Assembly: GCA_021324015.1 (NCBI GenBank)
Contig: JAJPJX010000023.1
Location: 90,879 to 154,878 of the forward strand
Direction of reading: 5' to 3'
Length of the DNA: 64,000 bases
Source: Solibacteraceae bacterium
GTDB lineage: Bacteria > Acidobacteriota > Terriglobia > Bryobacterales > Bryobacteraceae
The notes beneath the pieces were generated by a model that was not told the origin of the DNA, ran no database searches, and was given only the letters and a program-made list of their open reading frames with translations. This document shows positions 1 through 8,761 of the stretch, piece after piece (the stretch's first letter is position 1; each line of letters opens with the position of its first letter). The position numbers and the translations under genes are program-made.

Positions 1-2590
1 AAGCCAGGGTCCAGTGCGCATCCAGGGTCACCTGGCCGCTCTTGCGCAACACCTCGAAGGTCATCGCATTGAACTTGGCTTCGCCGTTGCTGCGGTAGTA
101 TGACGCGCTCACGAACTGCGGGTAGGGCCGCCGGTCCGCGGTGAAGGGAATCAGGCTGGGCTGCGGTTTGTTGATGCTGATCCCGTAATTCATTCCGTAG
201 TCGTGCGATCCCACATAGGACAGGCGGAAACCCATGTCTTTGAACTGCTGCTCCACCGTCACGTTGTACTGATGGATCTGCCCGTTGCTCGCGTCCGGCG
301 GATATCCGGTGATGCTCTGGGAGGGAATGCGGGCGCTGGTTAGCGAGGTCGGGAACGGATTCGGGAAGGACAGCAGGGGCTGGCCATTGGTGATCACGTT
401 CTGGTAGGTCTCGCTGATCTGGAACGGCCCGGTGCCCTGCAAACGCGCATACCGTCCCAGGGTTTCATTAAAGATACCGTAGCCGCCGCGAATCACGAGC
501 TTGTCGCTCAAGCGGTAGGCCACGCCGATGCGCGGCACGAAATTGTGCAGATCCGGGTTCATCGGGACGTGCCCGGTGACGATGGAAATGTTCTTGGGAT
601 AAAGCGCGCTCACCTGGTTCTGTGTGCCGTCCGGAATGATCACGTTGCCCGTCTTAGGGTCCCAGTTCAGCATGAGGCCGTCGGAAAAGGTGGGCGAGCC
701 GAAGCGGTCCCAGCGCAGGCCCAGGTCCAGCGTCAGGCGGTTGTTCACTTTGAAGGAGTCCTGGATGAACAGGCCCAGTTCGCTGTCCAGCATCGTGCGG
801 TTGGTAAGCGGATCCAGGCGCGTGCTGGTGAAGGGCATACCCAGCAGGAAGTCCGCGTAGCCGTATCCGGAGAGCGAGCCGTTGAAATTGAAGCTGCCGT
901 AAGTGCCTTCCGGGATGAAGCCGGAGAAGCGTGATTGCGGCTTGTATTCGCCGCCGAACTTGAACACGTGGCGGCCCTTGGACCAGGTGACCGTGTCGGC
1001 ATAGCCCCAGTCATGATCGTTCTGCCGCTCGCCGCCCGGCTGGGTATAGAGCGAGGGGTAGCCGGCAATGTCCATGCGCGGAAAACCTTCGGCGCTGTAA
1101 CCCTTGGGGTTGACGCCCTGAATCCCGAGCTGCTTCACGGCTTGGTCGCCCTTGAAAGGCGTGACGCCGTAGAGCGGTTCGCCATCCGTGTATTTCTCCT
1201 TGTAGAAGCCGACGCGGGCGGTGTTGACCAGGGTCGGCGAGAAGACATGCGTGTCCTCCACCACCGTGTGGATGTTGAAGCGCACACGGGTCCAGGAGAA
1301 AGCGGGGAAGTTGGTGGGCAGCACGTACAGCCCCCAATCCTCGATCACGCGGCCCATCAGCCGGTTCTTGCTGCTGATCTGGTAATCGATGCGCTGCGTG
1401 AAGTCCTTCCGCAGGTGATAGTCTTGTGGGAACGGGAACGTGAAGCCATAGTTGCTGGCCAGGCCTGGGCGGTTCGGAGCCGGCAGATAATTCTGATTGA
1501 CCGACTGCGAGACGGAGCTGATGCGGCTGGCCGGGATCACGTTATTGGGGAAGGGCTGGCCGTTCAGCGGATCCTTGACCACCACGGGAGTTCCCAGCGC
1601 CAGTAGTTGGGAAAAATCGCCGCCGCGCATCTGGTCGGTGGGCACGTCCCGCAGGTAGAACTGCTTGCTCGGAATCTTCAGGATGTTGGCTGAGGCGTAG
1701 AAGAACAGCTTGTCTTTGATCACCGGGCCGGAGGCGCTTACGGCAATCGTGTGGATGAGCACTTTGGCCTTGGTGTCGTCGAAGAATTGACGCGCGGCCA
1801 GCGCCGAATTCTGGTTCCAGTAGGCGGCCTGCCCATGGAATTGATTGCTGCCGGACTTGGTGACCAGGTTCAAGTAGCCCACCCGTGCGAATTCCGCCGT
1901 GTTGTTTACCGTCACCACGGTGACTTCCTGGGCGTCCAGGATGTCGTTTAACTGGTTCACCGCGTTGTCGTTGGTATGGCCGTCCTGGCCCTCCTGCACC
2001 TGGTTCGAACTCTGCCCCGCCCACTGCGAGCTCCACACGCCGTTGGATTGCGAAACCAGCGGCGCGGTGGTGATGAAGAGGCTCGGATCCAAGGTCGCCA
2101 TGCCGCCCACCCAGGGGTTGTCGAAGTGCTTCGATGTATCCACGGCCGCCTGGATCTTGGCGGTATCGGTCTGGATCACCGCGGCTCCTGCCTGGACGGT
2201 CACTTCGGTCCCTACCGCGCCGATCTCCAGGGTGACGTTGACGCGCCGCACCTGGGTGCCTTCCAGGATGATGCCATCGGCCACGAAGGTCTTGAACCCC
2301 GCCGCCGAGGCCGTGAGCCGGTAAGTGCCGCGCTGCAGGTCCGGAATTTCGAAGTCCCCTTCCGCGTTCGTCTTCACCTCGCGTTTGGCATTGGTTTCGA
2401 GGTTGGTGAGGGTGATGTCCGCCCCGGCGATCACCGCGCCGCTCGGGTCCGTGGCGACGCCGCGCACGGTGGATAAGGTGAGCTGCCCGAACAGCGCGGC
2501 GCAAGCCACCAGCGGAGCCAGAAAACGGTATTTCCGAAATCCGGGATAGCTGGTGGGTGTAAACCGCTCTCCCGCGAAATAGTTGGCCAT
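1..2590 (-). CDS. TonB-dependent receptor, Oar-like, with carboxypeptidase-regulatory domain (partial, C-terminus outside window)
   Basis: The frame is open from an ATG at 2590 to the window edge, giving about 863 residues. GGGAGG lies 6 nt before the ATG. A hydrophobic export segment (about residues 22-36) is followed by a carboxypeptidase-regulatory-like Ig domain (about 40-125; GVATDPSGAVIAGADITL) and a plug region ending near residue 250 with TKSGSNQFHG, typical of Oar-like receptors. The rest is barrel sequence. Such proteins sit in the outer membrane, and in acidobacteria they are large and numerous, with substrates (often glycans or oligomers) rarely known. The C-terminal barrel strands are cut off. 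It is transcribed away from the GMC gene at 2771 from its own promoter. Confidence 0.88.
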   Translation of the reverse strand, partial: MANYFAGERFTPTSYPGFRKYRFLAPLVACAALFGQLTLSTVRGVATDPSGAVIAGADITLTNLETNAKREVKTNAEGDFEIPDLQRGTYRLTASAAGFKTFVADGIILEGTQVRRVNVTLEIGAVGTEVTVQAGAAVIQTDTAKIQAAVDTSKHFDNPWVGGMATLDPSLFITTAPLVSQSNGVWSSQWAGQSSNQVQEGQDGHTNDNAVNQLNDILDAQEVTVVTVNNTAEFARVGYLNLVTKSGSNQFHGQAAYWNQNSALAARQFFDDTKAKVLIHTIAVSASGPVIKDKLFFYASANILKIPSKQFYLRDVPTDQMRGGDFSQLLALGTPVVVKDPLNGQPFPNNVIPASRISSVSQSVNQNYLPAPNRPGLASNYGFTFPFPQDYHLRKDFTQRIDYQISSKNRLMGRVIEDWGLYVLPTNFPAFSWTRVRFNIHTVVEDTHVFSPTLVNTARVGFYKEKYTDGEPLYGVTPFKGDQAVKQLGIQGVNPKGYSAEGFPRMDIAGYPSLYTQPGGERQNDHDWGYADTVTWSKGRHVFKFGGEYKPQSRFSGFIPEGTYGSFNFNGSLSGYGYADFLLGMPFTSTRLDPLTNRTMLDSELGLFIQDSFKVNNRLTLDLGLRWDRFGSPTFSDGLMLNWDPKTGNVIIPDGTQNQVSALYPKNISIVTGHVPMNPDLHNFVPRIGVAYRLSDKLVIRGGYGIFNETLGRYARLQGTGPFQISETYQNVITNGQPLLSFPNPFPTSLTSARIPSQSITGYPPDASNGQIHQYNVTVEQQFKDMGFRLSYVGSHDYGMNYGISINKPQPSLIPFTADRRPYPQFVSASYYRSNGEAKFNAMTFEVLRKSGQVTLDAHWTLA

Positions 2591-2657
2591 ACGAATCCTC
2601 CCTAAAGCCGAGTTGAGATTTCAGGCCGGAAGTTCTGTTGCCTGGTTAATTAGGGGT

Positions 2658-2685
2658 AGTATACACCGGGCCGCGCCTCTGCCAA
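2658..2685 (-). promoter_or_regulatory. Sigma-70-type promoter of the TonB receptor gene
   Basis: On the minus strand TTGGCA (2685-2680) and TATACT (2663-2658) are separated by 16 nt, a good match to a housekeeping promoter. Transcription would start near 2651, leaving a leader of about 60 nt before the ATG at 2590. Confidence 0.6.
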
Positions 2686-2770
2686 CCCCACTTTTTAAAC
2701 GGAGATGTGGGGTTGTCCCGGGATCTGGACATGGTGTAGTCTCTGGGAGATGCCGCTATCGGCCGCTGGA

Positions 2771-4423
2771 ATGAAATTCGATGTCATTGTGGTGGGTTCA
2801 GGTGCGGGCGGCGCCACGGCAGCTTACGTGCTCGCCAACAAGGGCTTGCAGGTTTGCCTGCTGGAAGCCGGCCGCGTGTTGAACCCTGCCAGGGACTTTC
2901 TGACGCACACCTGGCCCTGGGAACTGCCTTTCCGCGGGCACGGAAAGCCCGGCGAATACGACGGCTTGTGGAAGATCAACGAGTACACGGCGCAGCTTTA
3001 CACGAATCCCCGCCGCGAGCGCTACGACTCGCTCGAAAATTTCCACTGGACCCGCCTGCGCGGCACCGGAGGGCGCACCAACACCTGGGGGCGCGCCTGT
3101 TTCCGCCATGGGGAACTGGACTTCAAAACCCGTTCGAAACAGGGCTTCGGTTACGACTGGCCCATCGGCTACCAGGACCTCGCGCCCTACTACGATAAAG
3201 TCGAACGGCTGGTCGGGCTTGCCGGTAACCCCGGCGAGAACTACTTCAACATGCCGGATGGCATCTATTGCGGCCCTCCGCACAAGCCGCGCTGCTCGGA
3301 GTTATTTCTCCAGAAGCGGGCCGCGAAAATCGGCGTGCCGGTGCTGCACGAGCGCACGGCCGTCCTGAGCGTTCCTTATGACGGCCGCCCGGCCTGCCAC
3401 TATTGCGGCGAATGCGGCCGGGGATGCGACGTGCGGGCCCGTTTCAGCACCATGGACGTGATTCTGCCCAAGCTGAAAAAGCTTCCCAACTTCACGCTGC
3501 GCCCGCACGCCGTAGCGCACCAGGTGCTCGTGAACAGCAACGGCCTGGCGCGCGGGGTCTCCTTTGTCGATGCGCTCAGCAGGCAGCACTACGAAATGGA
3601 AAGCCGCGCCGTGGTGCTGGCTGCCAGTACCGTCGAGTCCGGACGCATCCTGCTGAACTCGAAGTCGCGGTTCCACCCCAAGGGCATCGGCAACTCCAGC
3701 GGGTTGGTGGGACATTACCTGATGGACAGCGTCAAATCGGGCGCCATGGTGGGCGTCGCGCCGGAACTCGAGAACCGCGAACGCGTGGACGAGGACGGCG
3801 CCGGCGGCTCCCACATGACCATCCCGCGCTTCAACTACAACCGCCGGAACAATTTCTACGGCGGCTACTTCGTCCTGATCGGCACCGGCTTCGGGCGGGA
3901 GCTCAGCAGTTCCGGCGGCGCCACCGCCTGGGGCGCGGCCCTCAAGCGGCAGATCCGCCGCCAATACGGGAGCACGATTTCGCTGCGGGGCTACGGCGAG
4001 CGGATCCCCGACCACGACAACTATTTCGAAATCGACCCCCACAACACCGATTCCTACGGTATCCCGCAGGTGCGGTTTCACGTCGCCCACAAGGAAAATG
4101 AGTGGAAGATGATGGCGGATATGTACGGCTGGATGGACCAGATTCTGCGCGCCGCCGGTGCTGAGATTCTGCCGCACCGCCAGTACCTGGAGCCCATGGG
4201 CGACGCCACCCACGAATGCGGCACGGCGCGCATGGGCGCCGATCCCAAAGCCAGCGTCCTGAATGCGTGGTGCCAGTCGCACGATGTCAAAAACCTGTTC
4301 GTCACCGACGGCAGTTGTTTCGTGTCTCTGCCCGGCACGCACGGCATTACCACGCTGATGATGTCGATTTCCTGGCGGGCTTCGGAGTATCTCGCGGAGC
4401 AGATGCGGCGGGGAGACGTATGA
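2771..4423 (+). CDS. GMC family FAD oxidoreductase with C-x5-C-x3-C cysteine motif
   Basis: A 550-residue FAD-dependent oxidoreductase, probably oxidising a sugar or polyol. The dinucleotide-binding motif GSGAGG is at residues 9-14 and the C-terminal GMC block reads HECGTARMG ... FVTDGS ... GTHGITT. Cysteines 209, 215 and 219 have the C-x5-C-x3-C spacing of the [3Fe-4S] site in bacterial FAD glucose dehydrogenase catalytic subunits (known for that family; inferred here). I chose the ATG at 2771, just before the FAD motif; an ATG at 2750 is possible and neither has a strong ribosome site. The gene overlaps the next by ATGA, so the two products are probably partners. No cytochrome c subunit is encoded nearby. 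Confidence 0.85.
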   Translation: MKFDVIVVGSGAGGATAAYVLANKGLQVCLLEAGRVLNPARDFLTHTWPWELPFRGHGKPGEYDGLWKINEYTAQLYTNPRRERYDSLENFHWTRLRGTGGRTNTWGRACFRHGELDFKTRSKQGFGYDWPIGYQDLAPYYDKVERLVGLAGNPGENYFNMPDGIYCGPPHKPRCSELFLQKRAAKIGVPVLHERTAVLSVPYDGRPACHYCGECGRGCDVRARFSTMDVILPKLKKLPNFTLRPHAVAHQVLVNSNGLARGVSFVDALSRQHYEMESRAVVLAASTVESGRILLNSKSRFHPKGIGNSSGLVGHYLMDSVKSGAMVGVAPELENRERVDEDGAGGSHMTIPRFNYNRRNNFYGGYFVLIGTGFGRELSSSGGATAWGAALKRQIRRQYGSTISLRGYGERIPDHDNYFEIDPHNTDSYGIPQVRFHVAHKENEWKMMADMYGWMDQILRAAGAEILPHRQYLEPMGDATHECGTARMGADPKASVLNAWCQSHDVKNLFVTDGSCFVSLPGTHGITTLMMSISWRASEYLAEQMRRGDV

Positions 4424-4971
4424 GCGCGCCGGAATTGAGCCGCCGGAGTGCCGCGGCCTTACTGGGGCTTGGGGTGGCGGCCTCGCGACTAAAGGCGGCG
4501 CAAGCCGCGCTCAACGCGCTGCGCCGCGATCCCGCGGAAGCCAAACTCCAGTTCTTCACCCCCGCGCAGCACGAACTGCTGGATGCGCTCACGGAGATGA
4601 TCCTGCCGGCCGATGAGCATTCACCGGGCGCCCACGCCGCCGCGGTCGGCAAGTACATCGACCTGGTGGTGGCCAACAGCACGCCCGAAACGCAGGCCGC
4701 CTGGAGAGCGAACCTCGCCGCGTTCGAAGCCTTCGCCGGGCAGGCCGGAAAGCCGTTTCTGCGAGCCGCGCCGGCCCAACGCGCCAAAGTGCTGGAGCAG
4801 CTCGCGGCGCGCGCCGCCCGTCCCGGAACCCCCGCGGAGCATTTCTTCGCGCAGGTCCGGGAAATGACCATCTTCGGATACTACAGCTCGGAAATCGGAC
4901 TGCTCAAAGAACTCGGGTACAAAGGGAACCAGGTGCTGGCCGCGTTCCCCGGCTGCCACTCCGCGCCGTAA
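4420..4971 (+). CDS. Gluconate 2-dehydrogenase subunit 3 family protein
   Basis: A 183-residue protein starting inside the stop of the GMC gene (ATGA), with GGGGAG just upstream. The N-terminus (SRRSAAALLGLGVAASR) looks like a Tat-type or hydrophobic export signal. The family signature follows: FFTPAQHELLDALTEMILPA, then DEHSPGA, and near the end EIGLLKELGYKGN. Known members are small partner subunits that stabilise or export the flavoprotein dehydrogenase. Here it is inferred to escort the GMC protein, which lacks an obvious signal of its own, to the periplasm. It resembles the second copy at 10528. Confidence 0.85.
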   Translation: MSAPELSRRSAAALLGLGVAASRLKAAQAALNALRRDPAEAKLQFFTPAQHELLDALTEMILPADEHSPGAHAAAVGKYIDLVVANSTPETQAAWRANLAAFEAFAGQAGKPFLRAAPAQRAKVLEQLAARAARPGTPAEHFFAQVREMTIFGYYSSEIGLLKELGYKGNQVLAAFPGCHSAP

Positions 4972-4987
4972 CCGCCGCGCCGCCGGC

Positions 4988-5854
4988 CTACGCCGAATAC
5001 TTGCGCACGCCGCGCTTGAGTTCCGCGGCCAGGCCGGGGAGGGCGGTTTCCACATCCTGGTCTTCGTACTCGATGGAGACGTAACCTTTGTATCCGCTTT
5101 TGGCGAACATGCCGAGCAAGCGATCCCAATCGGCCTTTTCTTTCACGCCGTCCGGGCTCGCGATGTGCGCCTTGAAGTGCACGTTCACGGCGTACGGGAT
5201 ACAGAGCGCCACCTGCGCATAGCCGTTCTTCGGAAAATTCCCCGTGTCCAGGTTGATGCCGGCCCACGGGGAATCGGTCTGTTTCACGATCTCGACGGTC
5301 GGCTCGGCGGTGGTGGTCAGCCCCCCGTCGTCCTCCACTCCCAGAATGATTCCCTTGCTGCCGGCGTATTCCGCCCCGCGTTTGAGCACTTCGACGGCCC
5401 AGGCGATAGCCTGCGATTCGCTGGCGCCCTTGGGGATCGCGCCGCCGAAAACGCGCACGTGTGTGGCGCCGAGTTTATCGGCAATGTCCACCCACTTGCG
5501 GATGTTTTCAACTTCGGCGCGCTGCAATTCTGGCGTAGGCTGCGCCAGGCGGGCGCGCACCGCGGCGCTGTAAAGGCTCACCGCGTGCTTGTAAGCCGTG
5601 CGCCGCAGGGATGCCAGGTACTGATCCGAGGTGTCCGGGAACCAGTAGACCGTGGTGTCCAGCCCGTCCAGGCCGAGGTCTGCCACGTAGCGGATCAGGT
5701 CCTCGTAGGTCAGCGTCTTGGCTTGCAGTTGCCGGCGAAACGAATACGCCACCAGGCCGGCTTTCAGGTGCCCTTTGGCCCCGGCTTGTGGGTAGGCGCG
5801 GGCAGCGGCCGCGGCGAGCGCGGGGGCGGCTTTCAGGAGTTCTCGGCGATTCAT
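4988..5854 (-). CDS. Sugar phosphate isomerase/epimerase (xylose-isomerase-like TIM barrel), exported
   Basis: A 288-residue TIM-barrel protein. The N-terminus MNRRELLKAAPALAAAAARA resembles a Tat or twin-arginine-like signal. Candidate metal-site residues lie in the usual order: Glu in GVEDDGG, Asp in NLDTGNF, His in VHFKAH and Glu in SIEYED. Members isomerise or epimerise sugars or act in inositol and 3-keto-sugar metabolism; the substrate cannot be read from the sequence. It is convergent with the GMC/subunit-3 pair and divergent from the acetamidase-like gene, so it is probably a single-gene unit. Confidence 0.8.
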   Translation of the reverse strand: MNRRELLKAAPALAAAAARAYPQAGAKGHLKAGLVAYSFRRQLQAKTLTYEDLIRYVADLGLDGLDTTVYWFPDTSDQYLASLRRTAYKHAVSLYSAAVRARLAQPTPELQRAEVENIRKWVDIADKLGATHVRVFGGAIPKGASESQAIAWAVEVLKRGAEYAGSKGIILGVEDDGGLTTTAEPTVEIVKQTDSPWAGINLDTGNFPKNGYAQVALCIPYAVNVHFKAHIASPDGVKEKADWDRLLGMFAKSGYKGYVSIEYEDQDVETALPGLAAELKRGVRKYSA

Positions 5855-5883
5855 ACAGGCTCAGGCGCGGCGCGCCGACCTGA

Positions 5884-5889
5884 ATTATA
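5884..5889 (-). promoter_or_regulatory. -10 box of the sugar isomerase gene
   Basis: TATAAT on the minus strand, 29 nt before the ATG at 5854. It faces away from the TATACT box at 5906, so the 65-nt gap holds two divergent promoters. I see no convincing -35 box. Confidence 0.45.
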
Positions 5890-5905
5890 TCCAAACTCCC
5901 AGTGC

Positions 5906-5911
5906 TATACT
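5906..5911 (+). promoter_or_regulatory. -10 box of the acetamidase-like gene (probably leaderless)
   Basis: TATACT lies 8 nt before the ATG at 5920. Transcription would then begin at or next to the start codon, with no room for a ribosome-binding site. Confidence 0.45.
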
Positions 5912-5919
5912 GCCCCATC

Positions 5920-6936
5920 ATGTGCTCGCCTCTCGTGCGCTTCAGCCTCGCGCTCCTGCTGCCGTGGGCCCTCGCCGCCGAAACCCATGAGGTGGTGGCC
6001 AAGGTCTACTACCGCACCTTTTCGCATACGAATCCGGTTCTGCTGCGCATCCGCCCCGGCGACGTGGTGGTCACCAAAACCCTCGACGCCAGCGGCCGCG
6101 ACTACACCGGCGCGGTGCGCCATCCGGACCCCGGCAATCCGCTCACGGGGCCGTTTTATGTCGAAGGCGCCGAACCGGGCGACGCGCTGGTGGTCCACCT
6201 GCGCAAAATGCGTCTGAACCGCAACTGGGGCTATTCGGGCTACCGCCTGGGCCTGTTTTCGCTGACCCCCGACTTCATCGAGACGCTCTACCCCAACAGC
6301 TTCAAGCCGGACATCGTCATGAAGGGCGCTTCGCGTTACGTGCGCTGGGACCTGGACCTGGCGCGCAACCTGGTCCAGCTCAACGATCCGAAAAGCCGCG
6401 AGATCCGGCTGGAATTCCCGGCCAAACCCATGCTGGGCTGCATCGGCGTGGCGCCCGCGGGAGATTTCGCGCCGACCTCAGGCCCCGCCGGGTCTTACGG
6501 AGGCAACCTGGACTACAACGAGGTGCGCGAAGGCGCCACCGTCCTGCTGCCGGTGTATCACTCGGGCGCGTATCTATTCCTGGGCGACGGCCACGCGCTG
6601 CAAGGCGACGGCGAACCCACCGGCAACGGCATCGAGACCTCCATGGACGTGGAGTTCAGCGTGGAGGTGCGCAAGCACGCCGGCCTTTCCGGACCGCGTC
6701 TGGAAACGGCCGACTCGCTCATCAGCCTGGGCGCCGAGCCCGAATTCACCAGTGCGCTGGACCGTGGTTTGCAGATGGCCACGGTGGATATGGTCCGCTG
6801 GCTGACCAGCGAATACAAGCTGGAACCCTGGGCCGCGCACCTGCTCGTGGCGTTTCAGGGCAAGTACGACGTGGTCACCGTGGCGGGCACCATGGGGCTC
6901 CGGATTCCCAAGGCAGCGCTGGCCCATCGGCCATGA
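5920..6936 (+). CDS. Acetamidase/formamidase family protein, secreted
   Basis: A 338-residue protein of the FmdA/AmdA fold. A signal peptide covers residues 1-18 (MCSPLVRFSLALLLPWALA, cut after ALA). Family features include RPGDVVVTKTLDASG, GPFYVEGAEPGDALVV, a conserved GCIGVAP block, YGGNLDYNEVREGA and YLFLGDGHALQGDGE. Known members hydrolyse formamide, acetamide or short amides to ammonia and the acid; exported members have unknown substrates. I prefer the ATG at 5920 to the in-frame ATG at 5902 because the signal peptide starts there. It overlaps the aldo/keto reductase by ATGA. Confidence 0.8.
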   Translation: MCSPLVRFSLALLLPWALAAETHEVVAKVYYRTFSHTNPVLLRIRPGDVVVTKTLDASGRDYTGAVRHPDPGNPLTGPFYVEGAEPGDALVVHLRKMRLNRNWGYSGYRLGLFSLTPDFIETLYPNSFKPDIVMKGASRYVRWDLDLARNLVQLNDPKSREIRLEFPAKPMLGCIGVAPAGDFAPTSGPAGSYGGNLDYNEVREGATVLLPVYHSGAYLFLGDGHALQGDGEPTGNGIETSMDVEFSVEVRKHAGLSGPRLETADSLISLGAEPEFTSALDRGLQMATVDMVRWLTSEYKLEPWAAHLLVAFQGKYDVVTVAGTMGLRIPKAALAHRP

Positions 6937-7784
6937 TCCGGCGCGTCTTCGGCTGGACCGGTGTGGAGGTGCCGGTCATCGGGCAGGGGACCTGGATGAT
7001 CGAAGGCAGCCGCGAGGCGGAGCGGCGGGCCATCGAAGCCCTTTGCACCGGCCTTGATCTGGGCATGACCCACATCGACACCGCCGAGATGTACGGCAGC
7101 GGGCGCGCCGAAGAACTGGTGGCCGAAGCCATTGCCGGGCGCCGCCACGAAGTCTTCCTGGTAAGCAAGGTGCTGCCGTCCAACGCCTCGTACAAAGGCA
7201 CGATCGCGGCTTGCGAGCGCAGCCTGAAACGCCTGGGGACCGGCTGGCTGGATCTGTATCTGTTGCACTGGCCCGGCCGCTATCCGATCGCCGAGACCAT
7301 GCGCGCCATGGAGGACCTGGTGGCCGCGGGCAAGATCCGTCACCTGGGCGTCAGCAACTTCGATCTTGGCGAACTGCAAGCCGCCGAGCGCGCGCTGAAG
7401 CGGGAACGCATCGCCTGCAACCAGGTGCTCTACCACCTCGGCGACCGCGGTATTGAGCGCAGGCTGATTCCGTACTGTCAATCCCGCGGGATCGCCGTCG
7501 TGGGTTACAGCCCGTTCGGTCACGGCGACTTTCCTTCGCCGCGCAGTGCTGCGGGCCGCACGCTGGCCGAGGTGGCCGAACGCCACGGGCGCACGCCGCG
7601 GCAAACGGTACTGAACTTTCTCACGCGCCAGCCGGGAGTCTTCAGCATCCCCAAATCCTCGCGCAGCCAGCACACGCGCGAAAACAGCGCCGGCGCCGGC
7701 TGGAGTCTCGATCCCGAAGGTCTGGCCGCGATCGGCGGCGCCTTTCCCGCGCCCGATCACGACGTCCCGCTGGGCATGCTCTGA
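6933..7784 (+). CDS. Aldo/keto reductase
   Basis: A 283-residue NAD(P)H-dependent aldo/keto reductase with the full catalytic tetrad: Asp49, Tyr54, Lys79 and His112 (HIDTAEMYGSG, LVSKV, LLHWPG). The cofactor-binding C-terminal part is present (GYSPFGHG, IPKSS). It reduces a carbonyl compound in the cytoplasm; the substrate cannot be inferred. Its ATG overlaps the acetamidase stop by 4 nt, so the two are co-translated, although one product is secreted and the other is not. Confidence 0.85.
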   Translation: MIRRVFGWTGVEVPVIGQGTWMIEGSREAERRAIEALCTGLDLGMTHIDTAEMYGSGRAEELVAEAIAGRRHEVFLVSKVLPSNASYKGTIAACERSLKRLGTGWLDLYLLHWPGRYPIAETMRAMEDLVAAGKIRHLGVSNFDLGELQAAERALKRERIACNQVLYHLGDRGIERRLIPYCQSRGIAVVGYSPFGHGDFPSPRSAAGRTLAEVAERHGRTPRQTVLNFLTRQPGVFSIPKSSRSQHTRENSAGAGWSLDPEGLAAIGGAFPAPDHDVPLGML

Positions 7785-7992
7785 ACCCGGGCCAGGCGTT
7801 TACGGCGCGGAAGTCCGCAAACCGTGCGATACTGAAGATAGTTCTCTCCACCGAGCGGCCCCCCGATGGCTCGCCACTCTCTGCCGAGGACGCGGAGTGG
7901 TACATGAGCTGAGCCGGTACACATCGCAAAGTTTCAGTACAAGTTCTGACCTGGCTTTAGAGGCGACGCGGTTATCCGGTTGCCTGCTTCGC

Positions 7993-8277
7993 ATGCAACG
8001 CATGAAACACATGAAACTCGAACTTACGCTTGAGGAACTCACCCTGTTGACCAGCTTGGCATCCGATCAGCTCTTCCGCAGAGAATTCATCGACCCGAAG
8101 ATGCCCGGGTATCGGGCCGATCCCGCGGAACTGCAACTGGGCAAGGCGCTGGTAGGGCGGCTGCGGCTGATGATCGTCCAGGCCTCCCGGGACACCGGAG
8201 CATCGCCGGCCGCCGACACCGGGCGCGTTTCGGGTAATGCGTCCAAGCGGTCCCATGGCATCACAGATGCCCTTTGA
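7993..8277 (+). CDS. Small hypothetical protein
   Basis: A predicted 94-residue soluble protein that I do not recognise. The body reads MKLELTLEELTLLTSLASDQ and continues through a charged helical stretch (LQLGKALVGRLRLMIVQAS) to a low-complexity tail. Start choice is uncertain: ATGs at 7993, 8002 and 8011 and a GTG at 7897 (with GAGGA 6 nt upstream) are all in frame. It may form a pair with the gene at 8306. The 208 nt before it (7785-7992) hold nothing else I can recognise. Confidence 0.4.
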   Translation: MQRMKHMKLELTLEELTLLTSLASDQLFRREFIDPKMPGYRADPAELQLGKALVGRLRLMIVQASRDTGASPAADTGRVSGNASKRSHGITDAL

Positions 8278-8305
8278 TCCGCGAGAACCTGTTAGGAGTG
8301 CGACT

Positions 8306-8650
8306 GTGCGGTTCACTCTGACGGGATTCAATCAAAAGGCGGGAGTCCGCCTATATGCGTTTGAAGGAATCGCGGATGGGATCCGTACGAGCTTCACGGT
8401 CGGAGTAGATCTGGCTCTCATCCCGCGCTTTGGAATCCACATTCAGGAGCTGCCGCTCTTGTGTCGGGAACTTCTGGAGCGGCAGGCAGAAGGCCGGGAA
8501 GAGCGCACTTTGACCTTTACGGAAGAGGAAATGCGCGTACACGCCCACAATCGCGAGTTGGCGCGAGAGGCAGCGGACCGGAAGCGCAAAGCCGTCCGAA
8601 GACCTTCGAGCGACAACGTCGGGGTGGCCTGGCGCACTCCGGTTCGATAG
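8306..8650 (+). CDS. Small hypothetical protein (GTG start)
   Basis: A predicted 114-residue protein. I chose the GTG at 8306 because AGGAG ends 7 nt before it and because upstream ATGs would overlap the previous gene. The N-terminal half alternates strands and short turns (VRFTLTGFNQKAGVRLYAFE, then TSFTVGVDLALIPRFGIHIQ). The C-terminal half is charged and helical (TFTEEEMRVHAHNRELAREA) with a basic tail. I recognise no family. The layout resembles small acidobacterial regulatory or adaptor proteins, but that is a guess. Confidence 0.45.
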   Translation: MRFTLTGFNQKAGVRLYAFEGIADGIRTSFTVGVDLALIPRFGIHIQELPLLCRELLERQAEGREERTLTFTEEEMRVHAHNRELAREAADRKRKAVRRPSSDNVGVAWRTPVR

Positions 8651-8670
8651 TCCGCGCCCTGCCATAGGAG

Positions 8671-8694
8671 CCGAGCCGCGACCGTCACGGAGCG
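8671..8694 (+). repeat. Dispersed GAGCCGCGACCG repeat, copy 1
   Basis: The core CGAGCCGCGACCGT followed by an ACGGAGCG variant. It shares about 14 exact bases with the copies at 17955 and 59706 and lies intergenic before the second GMC gene. Confidence 0.55.
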
Positions 8695-8761
8695 TTCCCT
8701 TGCCGCGCGCTGCCCCGAACTCCGCCCTCAATCGGCGTAGCATGGTAATTAAGAGGATGCT

